Source: VXPQ01 sp965116435 (GTDB taxonomy: Bacteria > Bacteroidota > Rhodothermia > Rhodothermales > VXPQ01). Taken from it: a DNA stretch of 64,000 nucleotides. Below, one piece after another: positions 18,301-27,165 of the stretch. The DNA lies in assembly GCA_965116435.1 (NCBI GenBank), contig OZ220686.1, positions 62,001 through 126,000 of the forward strand, in the 5' to 3' direction. The notes below the pieces were generated by a model, which saw only the letters and a list, made by a program, of their open reading frames with translations, was not told the origin of the DNA and searched no databases. Each line of letters opens with the position of its first letter. The first letter of the stretch is position 1. Position numbers and translations under genes: made by a program.

Positions 18301-19237
18301 GCCTGTTCCGGTCGCAGACCTGTCGGTGCATGTGACGGTGGCCGAGAACGGCTCGTTCGCTATGCAGGGAGAGATCGGCGTACGGCAGGTGACCGTAGGT
18401 GTGAGCGGGACGGCGACGTTCGCGGTTTCGACGACGGACGACAGCGAGGACGAGGCGAACGGCTCGGTGACGGCGACGGTCGAGAGTGGTTCGGGCTATG
18501 CGGCGGCCAGTCCGCCGGCGAACAGCGCGGCGGTGGTGGTGCGCGACAACGACACCCCCCCGCCGACGGTGGTTCCGCCGCCCGTATCGTCTGTTTCGGT
18601 ACGATTGTCGGTTTCGCCGAATCCGGTGGGCGAGGACGCCTCGGCGACCGTAACGGCTATGCTTTCCGCCGCGCTCGACGCCGCCGTGACGATACCGCTG
18701 GTGCTTACGGCGGGCACGGCGGAGGCAGGCGACTACGGCGCGTTGGCCTCCATTACGATAGCGGCGCACGAGCCCAGCGGGTCGGGCGTGATCGCCATGG
18801 TCCCGGACCTCGACACGGAGGACGAGACGTTCACTGTGGCGCTGGGGGGCTTGCCGGCGGTCGTTGCGGCGGGGTCTCCGGGGTCGGTCGAAGTAACCAT
18901 CGCAGACAACACAAACATAGTCGTCGCCGAAAACATTCCGACCTCGGCGGAGCCTGCCGGCGACGAACTGCCGACGGCCTTTGCGCTGGATCAGAATTAT
19001 CCGAACCCCTTCAATCCGTCGACGACGATCGGGTTTTCGCTGGCGAAGGCGCAGCGCGTCGTGCTGACGGTCTACGACATGCTGGGGCAGGAGGTGCGCG
19101 TGTTGCTCGACGGTGCGCATCCGGCGGGCCGCTATCGCATTCCGTTCGACGCGTCGGACCTTGCGAGCGGGACGTATCTGTACGTTCTGCGGACCGAACA
19201 ACAGACAGCCGTCAAGACTATGGCGCTCCTTAAGTAG
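15395..19237 (+). CDS. Calx-beta repeat surface protein with T9SS sorting tail (paralogue 3)
   Basis: This is an intact 1280-residue secreted protein. It has the signal peptide MKPTRLLFVTLLCPLLFAAL (cleavage near AAAQ) and about ten beta-sandwich repeats of the same two types as paralogue 2. Three consecutive 'VVSI-SGPAVTEGE-ASFVLT' units occur near the C-terminus, followed by a short VVPPPVSS linker and a T9SS tail (DELPTAFALDQNYPNPFNP to LLK). The last ~640 bases and the sequence just after the stop are nearly identical to paralogue 2, which points to recent duplication or gene conversion. The PPPTQ linker units of paralogue 2 are absent. The likely role is a surface adhesin or Ca-dependent matrix protein; no enzymatic domain is visible. 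Confidence 0.9.
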   Translation: MKPTRLLFVTLLCPLLFAALPREAAAQVPIPTVRVFADACMITEGETVTYTFTADPAPTADMQVDFGVAIPGPASGIAFPGDLGNKKSVTISANQTTATYVVRTRSFSVLEDINVLEMTLHDMENRQTNPYRTIGGTFGRWSTIILILDTDIRFPVATFACAWAIVPEDVGVQNVEVKLSSPAPSSGVAVNYSVGGTAMSGEDFVALSGSVQAPAGAKSVDIPVSIIHDALDESQETVILTLTGVAGYTTSREDTRPVHTIYIEDVEEPPPPPPAVVRFAEALSWAEEGVGVKNVRLNLSPAPSSGIAVKYAVGSQSTATSGEDFEALSGSVQVAAGATSVDIPVTIIDDALDERTEDLFLRLEPHADYEIDSYKNNHRLKVTDNDTPKASFVVNSSSAAEDAGVRNVRVNLSPAPWWAVKVKYSVGGTATSGDDFTALSGSVQASPGATSVDIPVPIINDSLYEGAETVVLTLKPALGYAVGAQKVHTLTITDNDTPEISITTGAPAVTEGEDASFTLTASPAPFADLSVKVTVAESGAFASSDEIGVRTVKVGASGTAAFTVSTTDDSVDEANGSVTATVGSGSGYAAARSPTNSATVAVEDNDTPEASFAEGSSGAAEDAGVWNVRVNLSPAPHAPLSLAYSVGGTATSGDDFRALSGSVQVAVGATSVNIPVPILDDALDERDETVMLTLKPAAGYAVGAQKVHTLTITDNDTPEISITGGPVVTEGEDASFTLTASPAPFADLSVKVTVAENGSFVMQGEIGVRQVTVGASGMATFTVSTTDDSEEEANGSVTATVESGSGYTAARPPAHSAAVVVNDNDSPPPTDPVVSITSGPAVTEGEDASFVLTASPAPVADLSVHVTVAENGLFAAPGELGMKQVTVGASGTATFAVSTTDDSEDEANGSVTATVESGSGYAAASLPAHSAAVVVRDNDSPPSTDPVVSISSGPAVTEGEAASFVLTASPVPVADLSVHVTVAENGSFAMQGEIGVRQVTVGVSGTATFAVSTTDDSEDEANGSVTATVESGSGYAAASPPANSAAVVVRDNDTPPPTVVPPPVSSVSVRLSVSPNPVGEDASATVTAMLSAALDAAVTIPLVLTAGTAEAGDYGALASITIAAHEPSGSGVIAMVPDLDTEDETFTVALGGLPAVVAAGSPGSVEVTIADNTNIVVAENIPTSAEPAGDELPTAFALDQNYPNPFNPSTTIGFSLAKAQRVVLTVYDMLGQEVRVLLDGAHPAGRYRIPFDASDLASGTYLYVLRTEQQTAVKTMALLK

Positions 19238-19464
19238 GACGCCCCACGCATCGCACCCTCTGCGCTTCGCACGCCGGCGGGACCCTGTTTTCTGTCTTGC
19301 GATCATTCGGCCCCCAGCCACGCCTGCGCACCCGCCGCATCCCGCAAAAATATTTCCCGTACAAACCCATCGGAAGTTGGCTTTATTAATATGTATGATG
19401 TATTATACCATGGCGTCTGTGAACCCGCGTTTTGTCGTTCAGCCAACCATCGCCTTGACCCGCC

Positions 19465-21672
19465 ATGCATCGTTTTGTCCTCGTCTGCCTTTTCCTTTTG
19501 CTTGTTGCCGAGCAGGGGGTAGCGCAACGGGCCGGTATTTTTATCAGTCAGGAAGAAGCCGCTGAAATACGGGGGTCGCTGGGCAACTACCCATTGCTCG
19601 ACCATGCCGTGGCGCTGGCCGAAGAGACGATGGAGGCCGCGCTTGCGAATCCCATCGAAGTCCTGCCTCCGGGCGAAGCGGGCGGCTACGCGCACGAGCG
19701 GCACAAGCAGAATTACCGGGAGATGCGTTACGGCGGCCTGCTCTACAGCATTACCGGGGAAGAGAAGTACGCGGCGTTCGTGCGAGACATGCTGGAGGAA
19801 TACGCCGTTTTGTACCCCACGCTCGGTCCGCATCCGCTGGCGCGGAATCAAAAACCCGGCAAGATATTTCACCAGACGCTTAACGAGGAAGTCTGGCTTG
19901 TCCACGTCAGCATCGCGTACGATTGCGTCTACGACTGGCTTTCCGAAGAGGAGCGCACACGCTTCGAGACCCATATTTTCCGTCCAATGGCGGAATGGTT
20001 CTCCGTACGCAACAAGGAAGAATTCAACAGGATCCATAACCACGGCACCTGGGCGGTCGCCGCCGTCGGCATGCTCGCGTACGTACTGGGCGATCAGGGG
20101 CTTGTCGATCAGGCATTGCATGGCACGGAGCTGGACGGGCAAGGCGGTTTTCTCGCGCAGCTCGACCTGCTGTTTTCTCCCGACGGCTATTATATGGAAG
20201 GGCCGTACTATATCCGCTATGCGCTGATGCCTTTCTTTTATTTCGCCGAGGCGGTGCACCGCATGCAGCCCGACGTGGGTATTTACGAGTACCGGGACCA
20301 GATTCTCCGCAAAGCCCACTATTCGGCGGTGCAGACGGCGTTTCCCAATGGCGTTTTCCCGCCCATCAACGACGCTTCCAGGACCATGGACGTCGCGGCG
20401 CCCGAAGTGGTGCTGGCCAATGCCTTGACGTATGGCCAGTACGGCGCCGACGAAAGTTTGCTTGGCATTGCCCGAATCCAGAACCGGGTCATCCTGAACG
20501 GTTCGGGGCTGAAGGTCGCCCGCGATTACGCCGCCCTTGATGCGGCGCCCGACATGAACTGGCCCTCCATCGAGTTTACCGACGGGTACGATGGCGAACA
20601 GGGCGGACTTGGCATGCTGCGCATGGGCCAGGGGCAGGACGAATCCATGGTGCTGATGAAATATGGCGTGCACGGCGGCGGTCACGGCCACTTCGACAAG
20701 CTGCACTTCATTTTCTTCGACCAGGGTCGCGAGGCGATCCATGATTATGGCTTTGGCCGCTGGGTCAATGTCGAACCCAAGTACGGTGGGCGCTACCTGC
20801 CGGAGAACGAATCCTGGGCGATGCAGACGGTTGCACATAACACCGTGACGGTAGATGCGTCTACGCAAAATCTTGGCGACGAGGACGCTGCGGAAGAGAC
20901 ATCCGGTCAGCGGCATTTTTTCGCGGGCGAAGGGGAGCAGGCGAAAGCCATGAGCGCCCGCGCCGATACGCATTACGAGGGGGTAGCGATGCAACGCACC
21001 ATGTTGCTGGTTCGGGACGAGCGGCTTTCGTATCCGGTGGTCATCGATCTTTTCCGGCTGGAAAGCGAGGCCCCGCGCCAGTACGATTATCCGTTGCATT
21101 ATTCAGGCCAGCTGATCACGTCCAGTCTCGACTTCCAGACGCATGTCGAAGCGCTTCAGCCGCTCGGCGACGCCGCCGGGTACCAGCACATCTGGGAGAC
21201 CGCCCGCGCCCAAACCGACGACGTCATCCGGTTTACCTGGCTGGACGGCCATCGGTATTATTCCCTTGTTTCCGCCGGAGCGCCGGGTACGGAGGTGATT
21301 CTGGGACGTACGGGCGCCAACGATCCGAATTTCAACCTGCGGTCCGAGCCGATGCTGATCGCGCGGCGCGTCGCCAGCGACCATTTGTTCGCGTCGGTCA
21401 TTGAGCCGCACGGGTATTTTAACGAAGCCCGGGAGCGCTCTTCGCAGGCTCGTTCCCGGATTGAACACGTGCGCGTGGCGGGACACGACGACCAGGCGAG
21501 CGTTGTCGAAATCGAAGGCCAGGACGGCCTTTTCTGGCGCGTGATGGTGAACAACGGCCCGCCGTCCGATACGGCGGAACACCATGTTTCTTTTGACGGA
21601 ACGACGTACTCGTGGACGGGCAATTTCAAGGTCGAATTCATGCATGAATCTGTCGGAACATCGGATGAATAA
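19465..21672 (+). CDS. PL17-type oligoalginate lyase (heparinase II/III superfamily)
   Basis: This is an exolytic alginate lyase that would release unsaturated monouronate from alginate oligomers. At 735 residues the length fits PL17. The protein has a signal peptide (cleavage near VAQ, 20-21), an alpha-barrel domain with NRIHNHGTW (N192-H193, the expected neutralising residues) and YYMEGPYYIRY (tyrosines near 248-251). The heparinase II/III beta-sandwich carries HGGGHGHFDKL (400-413). There is no T9SS tail, so it is probably periplasmic. It heads a plus-strand run with an SDR, KdgF-like cupin, TRAP genes and a GntR regulator, all expected downstream steps. Substrate assignment to alginate is inferred from family and context. 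Confidence 0.88.
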   Translation: MHRFVLVCLFLLLVAEQGVAQRAGIFISQEEAAEIRGSLGNYPLLDHAVALAEETMEAALANPIEVLPPGEAGGYAHERHKQNYREMRYGGLLYSITGEEKYAAFVRDMLEEYAVLYPTLGPHPLARNQKPGKIFHQTLNEEVWLVHVSIAYDCVYDWLSEEERTRFETHIFRPMAEWFSVRNKEEFNRIHNHGTWAVAAVGMLAYVLGDQGLVDQALHGTELDGQGGFLAQLDLLFSPDGYYMEGPYYIRYALMPFFYFAEAVHRMQPDVGIYEYRDQILRKAHYSAVQTAFPNGVFPPINDASRTMDVAAPEVVLANALTYGQYGADESLLGIARIQNRVILNGSGLKVARDYAALDAAPDMNWPSIEFTDGYDGEQGGLGMLRMGQGQDESMVLMKYGVHGGGHGHFDKLHFIFFDQGREAIHDYGFGRWVNVEPKYGGRYLPENESWAMQTVAHNTVTVDASTQNLGDEDAAEETSGQRHFFAGEGEQAKAMSARADTHYEGVAMQRTMLLVRDERLSYPVVIDLFRLESEAPRQYDYPLHYSGQLITSSLDFQTHVEALQPLGDAAGYQHIWETARAQTDDVIRFTWLDGHRYYSLVSAGAPGTEVILGRTGANDPNFNLRSEPMLIARRVASDHLFASVIEPHGYFNEARERSSQARSRIEHVRVAGHDDQASVVEIEGQDGLFWRVMVNNGPPSDTAEHHVSFDGTTYSWTGNFKVEFMHESVGTSDE

Positions 21673-21788
21673 CGCATGGCCCGCCTTGTTGCGTTTCTTC
21701 GTTTTCACTGCACACAACGATCAGGAGGCACGTATGCCCATGAAGGATAAACGCCATGGCACGCCCTCCATCAGAAAGGAGGTATGTC

Positions 21789-22547
21789 ATGTACGATGAT
21801 TTGAAGGGCAAGGTAGCCCTTGTAACCGGCGGCGGCCGCGATATTGGCCGGGCGATCGCATGGAAACTGGCCGAAAGCGGCGCTTCCGTCGCGGTTAATT
21901 ATCGATCCAGCAAAAAAGAAGCGGAGGCCACCGTGGCGGCCATCGCGGAGCGGGGCGGTCGGGCCGTAGCCATTCAGGCCGACGTTTCCCGGGCCGACGA
22001 GGCGGAACGCCTTGTCGCAGAGACCGTCCGCGCCCTGGGGCGTCCCATGCACATTCTTGTGAACAATGCAGGCGGGCTGATTGCCCGGCGCAAGGTGGCC
22101 GAGATGGACGAAGCGTTCTGGGACAAGGTGATGGCCGTGAACCTGAAGAGCGTTTTTCTGGTCGCGCGGGCGGCGTTGCCCTGTATGGCCGACGGGGGCG
22201 CCATTGTGAATCTGTCGTCGCTGGCCGCGCGGGACGGCGGCGGCGGCGGCGCGATTGCGTACGCTACGGCGAAAGGCGGCGTACTCACCATGACGCGGGG
22301 CTTGGCGAAGGAATTGAGCCCGCGCAAAATCCGGGTGAACTGCGTTTCGCCGGGCCTTATCAACACCACGTTTCACGACACGTTTACGCCCGACGCCGCG
22401 CGAAAAAACGTGGCCGCCAAGACGGCGGTGGGGAGGGAAGGCGAATCGGCGGACGTGGCCAACGCCGTAGTTTTCCTGGCCTCCGAAGCCTCTGCGTATA
22501 TCAACGGCGAATCGGTGGAGATCAATGGCGGGCTGTACTTTATTTAA
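21789..22547 (+). CDS. SDR oxidoreductase, probable DEH (4-deoxy-L-erythro-5-hexoseulose uronate) reductase
   Basis: The 252-residue short-chain dehydrogenase has the Rossmann motif TGGGRDIG (13-20), NNAGG (92-96), catalytic Ser143/144 in NLSS, and YATAK with Tyr158 and Lys162. NYRSSKK after strand 2 suggests NADPH preference. A strong AAAGGAGG ribosome site precedes ATG 21789; the frame extends upstream to 21756, but that lacks the SD. In alginate clusters this position is held by the enzyme reducing DEH to 2-keto-3-deoxygluconate. The next gene (KdgF-like) and the preceding PL17 support this, but the substrate is inferred. Confidence 0.82.
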   Translation: MYDDLKGKVALVTGGGRDIGRAIAWKLAESGASVAVNYRSSKKEAEATVAAIAERGGRAVAIQADVSRADEAERLVAETVRALGRPMHILVNNAGGLIARRKVAEMDEAFWDKVMAVNLKSVFLVARAALPCMADGGAIVNLSSLAARDGGGGGAIAYATAKGGVLTMTRGLAKELSPRKIRVNCVSPGLINTTFHDTFTPDAARKNVAAKTAVGREGESADVANAVVFLASEASAYINGESVEINGGLYFI

Positions 22548-22603
22548 CCGGCTTTCCCGAACGGATATTCGGCTTTTTTTATGCGCACGCAACCCCTTTT
22601 GAC

Positions 22604-22963
22604 ATGACGGATTCAAACGCCTCGTCCACTCGTTGCTTTATCAAAAGCGACGATGTGGCATGGGAATCTCCCGACAAAGGGATAACCCGGCAAATTCTGG
22701 GGCATGACGATCGGCTCATGCTGGTGCGCGTGCGCTTCGAGCAGGGCGCCGTGGGCGTACTGCACAACCATCCCCATCGGCAGGTTTCGTATGTGGAATC
22801 GGGTTCCTTTGAGGTCGAAATAGACGGCAAAAAGCAAACGCTTAAAACGGGAGATTGCTTTTTTATTCCTCCCGAAGTCCGGCACGGGGCCCGCGCCCTC
22901 GAAGAGGGATGCCTGATCGATGTATTTACGCCGGCCCGTCAGAGTTTTATTGAGGGGAGATAG
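22604..22963 (+). CDS. kdgF: Cupin protein, KdgF-like (unsaturated uronate ring opening)
   Basis: This 119-residue single-domain cupin has a metal-binding pattern HNHPHRQ (His54, His56, Gln60) and His94 in EVRHGA. Asp106 and Arg112 follow, consistent with KdgF, which converts 4,5-unsaturated monouronates from pectin or alginate into linear DEH/DKI. The gene lies 56 bp after the SDR and 19 bp before the TRAP solute-binding protein, so all are probably one transcript. The small size, single cupin motif and pathway neighbours make KdgF more likely than other small cupins, though cupins are hard to assign from sequence alone. Confidence 0.78.
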   Translation: MTDSNASSTRCFIKSDDVAWESPDKGITRQILGHDDRLMLVRVRFEQGAVGVLHNHPHRQVSYVESGSFEVEIDGKKQTLKTGDCFFIPPEVRHGARALEEGCLIDVFTPARQSFIEGR

Positions 22964-22982
22964 CCCCGAGGAAGAAATCACA

Positions 22983-24011
22983 ATGACTGCGGATTTTCTG
23001 AAAATGCTCGGGGCGACGGGGGTTTTGTTGCTTTTCGGGTCCGGTTGCCGCGACCGGCAGGATGTCGTCGAGTTGCGTTTGGCGCATATTCTTGACGCCA
23101 CGCATCCGGTGCATCAGGGCATGGCGTACATGGGAGAGCGCCTGCATGCATTATCCGATGGCGCGATGCGGGTGAAGATATATCCGAGCGGTCAGTTGGG
23201 CAATGAGCGCGAATCGGTCGAACTGTTGCAACTGGGTACGCTCGACATGGCCAAAGTGGCGTCGAGCGTAATAGAAAATTTCGTGCCGGCGATGGGGGTG
23301 TACAGTTTGCCCTATCTGTTTCGTAACGAGGCGCATCTTTGGGAAACCCTCGAAGGCGAAGCCGGTCGGGAAATTCTTTTGCAAGGCGAACCGTACCGGA
23401 TTCGCGGGTTATGTTATTACGACGCCGGCTTCAGAAGTTTTTACATCCATGATCGCCCCGTAGCATCTCCCGACGACCTGGCCGGACTGAAGATTCGCGT
23501 GATGCGCAGCAATCTTTCGATCCAGACGATCAACATGCTTGGCGCGAATGCTACGCCTATGGCCTACGGGGAATTGTACACGGCGCTTCAGCAAGGCGTG
23601 GTAGACGGCGCAGAGAATAATCCGCCCAACTTTTACGGCTCCCGGCATTACGAACAGGCCCGGTATTATACGCTTGACGAACATGCGGCGCCGCCGGATG
23701 TGCTTCTGATTGGAACGCACGCCTGGAACAAACTTACGGACCAGCAGCAGGCCTGGGTAGAGCAGGCCGTCGCGGAGTCTGTGGCGCATCAGCGGGCGCT
23801 TTGGCGGGAAGCGACGGAAGCGGCGTTGCGCACCGTCGAAGAGGCGGGCGTAACGGTGATTCGCCCGGACAAAGCCCCGTTCCAGGAAGCGGTGTTGCCG
23901 CTATACGAATCTATTCGCGGAACGGAACTGGGCGCATGGGTCGAACGGATCCATGCGCTATCCCCGTCTGTGGAGGAAAAAGCGATGGACGAAACGCAAG
24001 CGTTGCCTTGA
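22983..24011 (+). CDS. TRAP transporter solute-binding protein (DctP family), lipoprotein
   Basis: This is the extracytoplasmic receptor of a TRAP importer. A lipobox-like LLLFGSGC puts the lipidated Cys near residue 22. The DctP signature follows: 'LSDGAMRVKIYPSGQLGNERE', 'GLKIRVMRSNLSIQTINMLGANATPMAYGELYTALQQGVVDGAENN'. The Arg in KIRVM is the usual carboxylate-binding residue, so the ligand is probably a uronate or DEH-like acid. The 342-residue length is normal. It is followed 7 nt later by the small membrane subunit and then the large one, a complete P-Q-M set. Confidence 0.9.
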   Translation: MTADFLKMLGATGVLLLFGSGCRDRQDVVELRLAHILDATHPVHQGMAYMGERLHALSDGAMRVKIYPSGQLGNERESVELLQLGTLDMAKVASSVIENFVPAMGVYSLPYLFRNEAHLWETLEGEAGREILLQGEPYRIRGLCYYDAGFRSFYIHDRPVASPDDLAGLKIRVMRSNLSIQTINMLGANATPMAYGELYTALQQGVVDGAENNPPNFYGSRHYEQARYYTLDEHAAPPDVLLIGTHAWNKLTDQQQAWVEQAVAESVAHQRALWREATEAALRTVEEAGVTVIRPDKAPFQEAVLPLYESIRGTELGAWVERIHALSPSVEEKAMDETQALP

Positions 24012-24018
24012 AGAACGT

Positions 24019-24540
24019 ATGCAAAAAGTAACCCGCATCGTCGATACGATCTTGTCCTGGTTCCTTGTCGCCTTGATGGTCGCCATGGTGGCGACCGTTT
24101 CCTGGCAAGTGGCCACGCGATATGTGCTCAACAGTCCCAGTTCGTATACCGAAGAACTGGCGAGCTACTTGCTTATCTGGATTAGTCTGCTGGGGGCGGC
24201 CTATGCGCTTCGGGTACGGGCGCACCTTGGCATTGATATTCTGGTGCGGCGTTTTCAGGCGCGTCGGCGGCGCGCCGCCCGGATCTTCTCGTACGGAACG
24301 ATTATCGTTTTCTCGCTGGTCGCCCTGATATTCGGCGGCGGATGGCTCGTCTACGTTACGCTCGATCTCAATCAGCTTTCCGCAGCGTTTCAACTCCCCA
24401 TAGGATATGTGTATACGGTCATTCCGCTAAGCGGATTGATCACCATATACTATTCCGTGGTCGCCCTGCTCGAACTCCGACAGGAAAGCAAAGAGACGCC
24501 GGACGACGAGGACGGGCAGTATCCCCGGGCCATTGCCTGA
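24019..24540 (+). CDS. TRAP transporter small membrane subunit (DctQ)
   Basis: The 173-residue membrane protein has four hydrophobic segments, beginning near ILSWFLVALMVAMVATVSW, with the DctQ-type 'ATRYVLNSPSSYTEELASYLLIWISLLGAAYALR' loop. It forms the Q part of the TRAP permease with the following DctM gene. The ATG at 24019 is only 7 nt after the DctP stop. The C-terminus is acidic (SKETPDDEDGQ). Confidence 0.88.
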   Translation: MQKVTRIVDTILSWFLVALMVAMVATVSWQVATRYVLNSPSSYTEELASYLLIWISLLGAAYALRVRAHLGIDILVRRFQARRRRAARIFSYGTIIVFSLVALIFGGGWLVYVTLDLNQLSAAFQLPIGYVYTVIPLSGLITIYYSVVALLELRQESKETPDDEDGQYPRAIA

Positions 24541-24603
24541 TTGCATGCGAATTCCTGCACATCCTGCATCCTTAGACTACCATGGGCCTGACATGCTGAA
24601 ACG

Positions 24604-25896
24604 ATGAGTTTTGCTATCGTCATACTGGTTGTGTGTTTTCTGGCGCTGCTTCTGATGGATGTGCCTGTGGCCTATTCCATCGGGATGGCGACGCTGGTCA
24701 CCATGCTGGCGACCGTCGATTTTACGCCTGCGGCAAGCGCCACGGCGCAACGGATCGCCACCGGACTCGACAGTTTTACCTTGCTGGCGATCCCGTTCTT
24801 TATTTTGGCCGGTAATTTGATGGGGCGCGGGGGCATAGCGCGCCGCCTGATTGCTTTTGCGCGGGCCCTTGTTGGCGCGCTTCCGGGCGGGCTGGCCTTT
24901 GTGAATATTATTGCATGCATGCTGTTCGGCGCTATTTCGGGTTCGGCCATCGCCGCGGCGGCGGCGATCGGGTCGGTCATGCATCCCAAGATGGTCGAGA
25001 ACGGATACGCGCCCAACTTTAGCACGGCCGTAAACGTTTCGTCGGCCACGACAGGGCTGATTATCCCGCCAAGCAATGTGCTGATCGTATATTCGCTGGC
25101 CAGCGGCGGCGTTTCCGTGGCGGCCTTGTTCGTCGCCGGCTACTTGCCCGGCTTGTTGCTGGGCGGCATGCTTATGGCGGTGGCGGCCATCGTAGCGCAT
25201 CGGAAAGGCTTCGGCAAGGACGAGCGGGTCCCTGTCCGGGACGTGTTCAAGCGTTTTGTGGACGCCTTGCCCAGCTTGACGCTCATCGTGGTGGTCATCG
25301 GAGGGATTGTGGCGGGCATTTTCACCGCCACGGAGGCTGCTGCTATCGCCGTGCTGTATGCGTTCCTGCTTGTTTTGATCTATCGCGAAGTACATCCCCG
25401 CGAATTGCCCGGCGTCTTGCTCAACTCCGTGGTGACGACCGCGGTCGTGATGCTTTTGATAGGTACTTCGCTGGCCCTGTCCTGGGTACTTTCGTTCGAA
25501 AACATTCCGCAAGACGCCGCGAACGCCCTGATTGCGTTGAGCGACAACAAGATCGTTATCCTGCTTATTATCAATGTGCTATTGCTTGCGGTAGGCACGT
25601 TCATGGATATGACCCCGGCGATCCTGATTTTCACGCCCATTTTCTTGCCCATCGTCGTTACGCTGGGGATCGATCCGTTGCATTTTGGCATTTTGATGGT
25701 TTTTAACCTGTGCATCGGATTGTGCACGCCGCCGGTAGGGACGGTGCTTTTTGCCGGGGCAGGCATTTCCCGGGTTCCGGTGACAGATGTCGTTCGACCT
25801 TTGTTGCCGCTGTATGCGGCCATGTTGATTGCCTTGCTTGTCGTCACGTTTGTTCCGGAAATTACCCTGTTCGTGCCGAGGTTATTCGGGCTTTAG
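24604..25896 (+). CDS. TRAP transporter large membrane subunit (DctM)
   Basis: The 430-residue protein has multiple membrane segments and the DctM hallmarks 'AIPFFILAGNLM', 'GAISGSAIAAAAAIGSVMHPKM' and 'CIGLCTPPVGTVLF'. It is the ion-coupled channel subunit working with the preceding Q and P subunits. Its length is typical. It closes the importer genes; the next gene (26106) is a GntR/FCD regulator on the same strand. Together they suggest uptake of uronate breakdown products by TRAP rather than by the SusCD/MFS routes common in other Bacteroidota. Confidence 0.92.
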   Translation: MSFAIVILVVCFLALLLMDVPVAYSIGMATLVTMLATVDFTPAASATAQRIATGLDSFTLLAIPFFILAGNLMGRGGIARRLIAFARALVGALPGGLAFVNIIACMLFGAISGSAIAAAAAIGSVMHPKMVENGYAPNFSTAVNVSSATTGLIIPPSNVLIVYSLASGGVSVAALFVAGYLPGLLLGGMLMAVAAIVAHRKGFGKDERVPVRDVFKRFVDALPSLTLIVVVIGGIVAGIFTATEAAAIAVLYAFLLVLIYREVHPRELPGVLLNSVVTTAVVMLLIGTSLALSWVLSFENIPQDAANALIALSDNKIVILLIINVLLLAVGTFMDMTPAILIFTPIFLPIVVTLGIDPLHFGILMVFNLCIGLCTPPVGTVLFAGAGISRVPVTDVVRPLLPLYAAMLIALLVVTFVPEITLFVPRLFGL

Positions 25897-26105
25897 GGCG
25901 TTTGCGGGGCCGGGGCGGCAGCGCCGTTTCTAAACGTCTCTCTAAAATGTTTCCCTAAACGTCTGGCCGTATCCGTGGCCGCATGGTGCGGCGTCGCAAG
26001 CGCAGGCGCTCGGACTATGCCCTGCTCTTAAGAGACCCCTTTAAGAAACAAGGCGGCGCACAGTGTGTCAAAGGATAATCTATTACGCAAAAGAATCGTA
26101 TATCG

Positions 26106-26891
26106 ATGGCGCAACCTTTCAAGCCCGTAGGAAAAACGCAACTACTGAGTCATGCCGTAGAGCGAGCCATTGAGCATTCGATCCGTCGGGGAGAGCTGGT
26201 CCCGGGCATGAGGATGCTTCCAGAGTTTCAGTTGTGCGAACAGTTTGGGGTGAGCAGAACCGTGCTTCGCGAAGCGCTTCGCATGTTGAGCGGAAGGGGG
26301 TTGCTCCGGATTGAAAAGGGGCGCGGTATTTTTGTGAGCGAGCTCACGACCGAAACCGTGACGATCCCTCTCGAATTGTATCTTCATCAAAAATTCGGCG
26401 CACTCCACTGGCTGGATGTGATTCGCGCTCGCCAGATTATCGAACCTGCCGTCGCTGCCGAAGCTGCGTTGCATCGCACGAGCGAAGATATGGCCCGGCT
26501 GGAGCAGGATTTTGGGGAATTACAGGATTGTTCGAGCGGAAGCGGCGATCTTACTGCGCTGGATATGGCTTTTCACCTGCATATCGCCGAAGCGTCGGGG
26601 AATCCTGTGGTGCCGCTTCTCGTGCAGCCTATTCATGCCCTCATGCCCCAGATCAAGGCATCTGTTCATCAAGTGGTTGTGGATGCGAGAGAATCGGCGA
26701 TAGAGTGGCATGGAAAGATTCTGCAAGCCATTGCAGCAGGCTCGGCCGAGGAGGCCCGTCTTTGCATGGCCCGGCATCTGGACGTGTCGGAAGATCACGT
26801 ACGACAAGTCATGGAAGTCGAGCCTGTCGGGGATGCGCAGAAAGAGGATCAGCAACAAGAGCAGGAGCGCCTTGTTGTCACCGAAGCGTAG
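26106..26891 (+). CDS. GntR-family transcriptional regulator, FadR/FCD subfamily
   Basis: The 261-residue protein has an N-terminal winged helix (about 15-80; 'RRGELVPGMRMLPEFQLCEQFGVSRTVLREALRMLSGRGLLRIEKGRGIFV') and a C-terminal FCD domain. The domain has the metal/ligand pattern 'DMAFHLHIAEASGNPVV' and 'EWHGKILQAIAAG'. FCD proteins typically respond to sugar acids, so a role as repressor of the alginate locus is likely. FadR-type operators follow TnGTnnnACnA; candidate sites occur at 32891 and 43326. The C-terminal tail is Gln/Glu-rich (QKEDQQQEQE). Confidence 0.88.
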   Translation: MAQPFKPVGKTQLLSHAVERAIEHSIRRGELVPGMRMLPEFQLCEQFGVSRTVLREALRMLSGRGLLRIEKGRGIFVSELTTETVTIPLELYLHQKFGALHWLDVIRARQIIEPAVAAEAALHRTSEDMARLEQDFGELQDCSSGSGDLTALDMAFHLHIAEASGNPVVPLLVQPIHALMPQIKASVHQVVVDARESAIEWHGKILQAIAAGSAEEARLCMARHLDVSEDHVRQVMEVEPVGDAQKEDQQQEQERLVVTEA

Positions 26892-26906
26892 CCTGCCTTG
26901 TACGCC

Positions 26907-27007
26907 GTTCGAACGCCGCGCACAGGCAGCGCGCAATCATATTTGGGACTGAGGTCGGGTTAAAACAATCCTTGCACGCTGCTCGAACGCCGTGCACAGA
27001 CAGCGCG
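26907..27007. repeat. Pair of 27-bp direct repeats
   Basis: Copies at 26907-26933 and 26981-27007 match except for three positions (core tcgaacgccg-gcacag). They lie between the GntR gene and dispersed hairpin repeat copy A, in the ~270 bp non-coding convergence between GntR and PL6. No gene is seen there. Confidence 0.6.
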
Positions 27008-27013
27008 GGCCGG

Positions 27014-27073
27014 ACAAACGCTACTTGCGTACGTGAAGCGCTGATCGAAGTGGACTTGATCAGTGCATCCTTT
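27014..27073 (-). repeat. Dispersed hairpin repeat, copy A
   Basis: The hairpin arms GCGCTGATCGAA (27038-27049) and CTTGATCAGTGC (27055-27066) flank a GTGGA loop; the stem has 11 of 12 pairs counting G-U. The same 60-bp block, with two or three changes, occurs at 44515-44574. It sits between the convergent GntR and PL6 genes. Confidence 0.75.
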
Positions 27074-27165
27074 AGACCCCGGCTATGTTCTCCAGGGCGA
27101 AGCGCAGTCGGTGCTCGCACAGAAAAGACGGCGCTGCTTGACGGGTTTGTTCCCGGGTTTATTCC

